A stretch of DNA of 7,641 bases, taken from Parvibaculum sp. GTDB lineage: Bacteria; Pseudomonadota; Alphaproteobacteria; Parvibaculales; Parvibaculaceae. The notes under the pieces are model-generated. The model was given only the letters and a program-made list of their open reading frames with translations. It had not been told where the DNA came from and did not search any database. Positions 5,471 to 7,641 of the stretch are shown here, in pieces. The translations under genes and the position numbers were made by a program. Each line of letters opens with the position of its first letter. The stretch's first letter is position 1. The stretch spans positions 1-7,641 of the forward strand of contig JAGUWA010000101.1 in assembly GCA_020062605.1 (NCBI GenBank). The letters run 5' to 3'.

Positions 5471-5796
5471 CTTTCCGCGCGGGCGGCTTTTTCGTCGAGG
5501 CCGGAGCGGCCCTCGCGCCGCTCGAGTTCGGCATAGACGTCGGCCGGATCGAGGCCGAGGGCGGCGATGAGCACGAGCCAGTGATAAAGGAGGTCGGCAC
5601 TTTCGGAGATGGCGCCCTTGGCATCTCCGGCCATCGCGGCGATCACGGTTTCCACCGCTTCCTCGCCGAGCTTCTGGGCGCAGGCAGGCACGCCCTTCGA
5701 AAACAGCTTTGCCGTATAGGAGGAGGCGGCGTCCGCGCCCTTGCGGGCGGCGATCACTTCGAACAGACGATCGAGCTGGCGGGCGTCGGCAGCCAT
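5467..5796 (-). CDS. hisE: Phosphoribosyl-ATP pyrophosphatase
   Basis: 109-aa enzyme of histidine biosynthesis that hydrolyses phosphoribosyl-ATP to phosphoribosyl-AMP and pyrophosphate (second step). It belongs to the all-alpha NTP pyrophosphatase (MazG-like) superfamily. The metal-binding helix QKLGEEAVETVIAA (41-54) supplies E45, E46 and E49, and ESADLLYHWLVLI (65-77) supplies E65 and D68. The N-terminal LDRLFEVIAARK is also typical. Length fits stand-alone HisE, with no HisI domain. ATG 5796 is chosen because GGGGAG sits 6 nt upstream and homologues begin here; a longer frame to 5862 has no support. The stop overlaps the coaA start by 4 nt. In many alphaproteobacteria hisF lies just upstream; here a pentapeptide-repeat gene does, so the other his genes must be elsewhere. 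The 114 bp before hisE hold no gene and no recognisable hisF remnant. Confidence 0.93.
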   Translation of the reverse strand: MAADARQLDRLFEVIAARKGADAASSYTAKLFSKGVPACAQKLGEEAVETVIAAMAGDAKGAISESADLLYHWLVLIAALGLDPADVYAELERREGRSGLDEKAARAER

Positions 5797-5910
5797 GAGG
5801 CGCTCCCCGGACGGTTGACGGGCCCACGCCGGGTCCGTCGAAACGGCCCCGCGCGGCGGCATTGCGTAGCAGATTTACGGGTTTGAGGCCAGTGCGGGGC
5901 TTCCGCAGCC

Positions 5911-7008
5911 TCAGAGCCTTGTCGAGAGGCTGGTGCCCGAGAGTTCGCCCTTCTTGGTCCCGTCCTGGACGGCGTCCTTCAGCTCGGCGCCACGAAGATC
6001 GGCGCCGCGAAGGTCGGCCTCCCTCAGATTGGCGCGCAGCAGGATCGCATCGCCGAAATCGGCCGCGGCAAGGACCGCCTTTTCGAAGTTCGTATCGGCA
6101 AGGATCGCTTCGCGGAAATTCGCCCCGGCAAGCACCGAGCGGGAAAAATCCCGGCGGGAGAGGTCCATGCGGGCGAAATCGGCGCGCGCACCGCCCCGCT
6201 GGCCGGTCTGGATCCATTCGAGATGAGCGCTGAGGATTTTCGCCATGCGCTCGGGGCCGGGCGCGGTCCGGGGGCGCGTGGCGCGCATCATATCGCCGCG
6301 CGAAACCGTGTCCTCGTCCATGATGGCGCGGCGGAAATCCGCATCGGCGAGGTTTGCGCCGGCAAGTTCGACGCCCTTGAGTTCGGCGCCCGCGAAGCTC
6401 GCGCCGCGCAAATCCGCGCCCTGAAGGCTCGCACCGGAGATCGACGCCCCGTTGAAATCGGCGTCGAGCAGCTTGCATTCGGCCATGTTGGTGCCATACA
6501 TGCGCGCGCCGCGGAAACTGGAGTTCTCGCGGCCGACAGGCGCACTCGCGCCGCGCCGGATCACCGCTCCGCGCCGCAGATCGGCGCCGTCGAGCCGGGC
6601 TTCCGTCATTTCGGCATCGCTGAAATTCGCGCCGCGCAGGTCCGCGCGCGAAAAATTGGTGCGCGTCATGTTGCAGTGGTCGAAATTCGCGCTGAAGAGA
6701 TTGGTGCCCGTAAGCCGCGCGTCCTCGAGGTTGGAGCCGGTAAAGTCGCAGCCGATGAAATGGCCCTGCGAAAAATTGAGATTGCGGAAGTCGAGGCCCG
6801 AAAGGTCGCATTCCTTCATCACGACGCACCAGCCGCCGGGAATGCCCTTGAGGTAGCGCAGGTGCAGTTCCGCGATCCGGTTCAGCGCTTCCTGACCGAT
6901 GCGGCGGCCGATGATCGCGTTGTCGTCCGACACCGTCTTGCCGGCCTTGGCCCTGGCGGCGCTTTCCGCCTCTTCCCGGGATTTCGCAGCAGCTTCGGAA
7001 CTCGACAT
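5911..7008 (-). CDS. Pentapeptide-repeat protein with two repeat blocks
   Basis: 365-aa protein built largely of A(D/N)LxG-type pentapeptides, which fold into a right-handed quadrilateral beta-helix. No signal peptide or membrane segment is visible, so it is probably cytosolic. Order: a charged Ala/Glu/Lys-rich helical start (1-28), a short conserved-looking segment with AIIGRRIGQEALNRIAELHL (31-50), a first repeat block (about 66-235, interrupted near 146-165 by RRGAVIRRGASAPVGREN), a non-repeat helical insert (about 240-272, PERMAKILSAHLEWIQTGQ), a second repeat block (about 275-347), and a polar tail. Function is unknown; some pentapeptide proteins mimic DNA and protect gyrase (Qnr, MfpA), but nothing here identifies such a role. 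ATG 7008 is preferred (GAGGGTG upstream); an in-frame GTG at 7026 lacks an RBS. It precedes hisE by 114 bp on the same strand and could be cotranscribed with it. Confidence 0.88.
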   Translation of the reverse strand: MSSSEAAAKSREEAESAARAKAGKTVSDDNAIIGRRIGQEALNRIAELHLRYLKGIPGGWCVVMKECDLSGLDFRNLNFSQGHFIGCDFTGSNLEDARLTGTNLFSANFDHCNMTRTNFSRADLRGANFSDAEMTEARLDGADLRRGAVIRRGASAPVGRENSSFRGARMYGTNMAECKLLDADFNGASISGASLQGADLRGASFAGAELKGVELAGANLADADFRRAIMDEDTVSRGDMMRATRPRTAPGPERMAKILSAHLEWIQTGQRGGARADFARMDLSRRDFSRSVLAGANFREAILADTNFEKAVLAAADFGDAILLRANLREADLRGADLRGAELKDAVQDGTKKGELSGTSLSTRL

Positions 7009-7037
7009 GATGAGCCACACCCTCACACAGACAAATC

Positions 7038-7060
7038 GGCCCCGGGCGGTGCGCGGGGCC
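7038..7060 (-). terminator. GC-rich hairpin between CHAD gene and pentapeptide gene
   Basis: GGCCCC (7038-7043) and GGGGCC (7055-7060) form a perfect 6-bp GC stem with an 11-nt loop. On the minus strand it is followed by GATTTGTCTG, a poor T tract. It lies 76 nt after the CHAD stop and 29 nt before the pentapeptide ATG, so it may be a weak terminator or a structure in the pentapeptide mRNA leader. Confidence 0.35.
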
Positions 7061-7135
7061 TCACGGACGCCATGCTAGAGCGCCAGTTTTTCAGATTTGC
7101 TTAACGGCAACCGGGATTCGGGCGAAAACGCCGGA

Positions 7136-7641
7136 TCAGGCGCTCGTCTCGCGCCAGAAGGGGGCCGTTCCAGCGAAGCGCCGCCAGAGGCGGATCGCGC
7201 CTTTCCATTCCCTGGCCGCCCGCTTTTCATGCCAGGCGAGGATGCGGGCGGCGGCTTCCCGCATTTCCTTGCCTTCCGCCAGGCGGCCGAGAATCCCGTG
7301 CGCCGTCTCGACGTCATTGAGGGCGCCAAACACATCCTGCATCTGGCCGAGATATTTCAGGTAGGGCTTCACCTCGTCCTGCTCATAGAGCGACGAAAAG
7401 AAGTGAAGCGCGTAGCGCAGTTTCTTCAGCCGTTTGCGCAGCTCGTGCCGCTCGTCGCCCTTCAGGCGCTCGATGTCGCGACCGAGCTTCGCTGCCTTGA
7501 CAAGGCGCTTGTCGAGCGCCGTTCCGGCAAAGTCGCGCGCGAAGGCCGGCGCCTTGCGCCTCGTATGCCAGCCGCGCTCGGCAAGGAAGAGACCGTATTC
7601 GAGGAGAAAGCGCGTGTAGCGCCGCGACCGGAGAACGGCAA
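7136..7641 (-). CDS. CHAD-domain protein, C-terminal part (runs off right edge)
   Basis: The minus strand is open from the window edge to TGA at 7136-7138, giving 167 visible residues; the start lies outside. The stretch HELRKRLKKLRYALHFFSSLY, about 80 residues from the left end of the visible part, followed by KPYLKYLGQMQDVFGALNDVETA, is the signature of the CHAD domain (conserved histidine alpha-helical domain). This is a helical bundle with basic and histidine residues that binds inorganic polyphosphate in studied cases. Upstream helices (RSRRYTRFLLEYGLFL) also fit. Many CHAD proteins are C-terminal to a CYTH triphosphatase domain, and the missing N-terminus may carry one, but that cannot be seen. 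The C-terminal tail is Trp/Arg-rich (WKGAIRLWRRF). An internal GTG at 7372 is only a codon within the domain, not the gene start. Confidence 0.87.
   Translation of the reverse strand, partial: AVLRSRRYTRFLLEYGLFLAERGWHTRRKAPAFARDFAGTALDKRLVKAAKLGRDIERLKGDERHELRKRLKKLRYALHFFSSLYEQDEVKPYLKYLGQMQDVFGALNDVETAHGILGRLAEGKEMREAAARILAWHEKRAAREWKGAIRLWRRFAGTAPFWRETSA

Noticed and set aside
4484..7018. One 844-codon open frame on the minus strand running upstream from coaA across hisE and the pentapeptide gene
   Set aside because: Only the coaA part has family motifs; upstream, the frame is an Arg/Pro-rich shadow of hisE and the pentapeptide gene, kept open by high GC.
6223..7104. 293-codon plus-strand ORF opposite the pentapeptide gene
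   Set aside because: The reverse complement of a repetitive GC-rich gene gives a repetitive Ala/Arg/Glu/Val-rich shadow; no RBS or domain.
1..7641. CRISPR array, tRNA or rRNA genes, integrase or transposase
   Set aside because: Looked for on both strands; no regularly spaced repeats, cloverleaf-like segments or recombinase motifs were recognised.

Overview
The window looks like chromosomal DNA of an alphaproteobacterium, probably of the Hyphomicrobiales type (Parvibaculum is only a guess). The reasons are high GC, strong G/C at third codon positions in the housekeeping genes, and the hisE-coaA pair joined by an ATGA overlap. No taxonomic marker gene is present.

Layout. (1) Positions 1-748, minus strand: a CysZ/EI24-type membrane protein whose stop codon overlaps the start of a lipoprotein gene that runs off the left edge. 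(2) 920-1915, plus strand: a PfkB-family adenosine kinase, divergent from (1), with a good sigma70-type promoter at 846-874. (3) From about 1916 to 4412: an accessory segment of visibly lower GC. It holds a beta-class adenine-type DNA methyltransferase with an N-terminal winged-helix domain (2021-3142, plus). Facing it tail to tail, with a 33-bp overlap, is a small PD-(D/E)xK protein (3110-3718, minus), the probable restriction enzyme. A YefM-YoeB toxin-antitoxin operon follows (3881-4401, plus). (4) 4484-5796, minus: coaA and hisE, overlapping by 4 bp. (5) 5911-7008, minus: a two-block pentapeptide-repeat protein. (6) 7136 to the right edge, minus: the C-terminal part of a CHAD-domain protein.

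The most interesting structure is a direct repeat of about 142 bp (3680-3821 and 4413-4553) that flanks the toxin-antitoxin cassette. The right copy is the genuine 3' end of coaA plus downstream DNA. The left copy holds a detached, diverged coaA 3' end (22 codons plus a stop codon), then the intergenic DNA and the first codons of the restriction gene. The right copy also carries a fossil of those first restriction-gene codons, with a 1-nt indel. This implies that the restriction gene once lay directly downstream of a coaA gene, and that insertion or recombination at the coaA 3' end placed the toxin-antitoxin module between two versions of that junction.

Two addiction-type modules (restriction-modification and toxin-antitoxin) are therefore stacked between adenosine kinase and coaA, inside an otherwise ordinary housekeeping neighbourhood. 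No integrase, transposase, RNA gene or CRISPR array was seen, and no gap without a gene exceeds about 175 bp.
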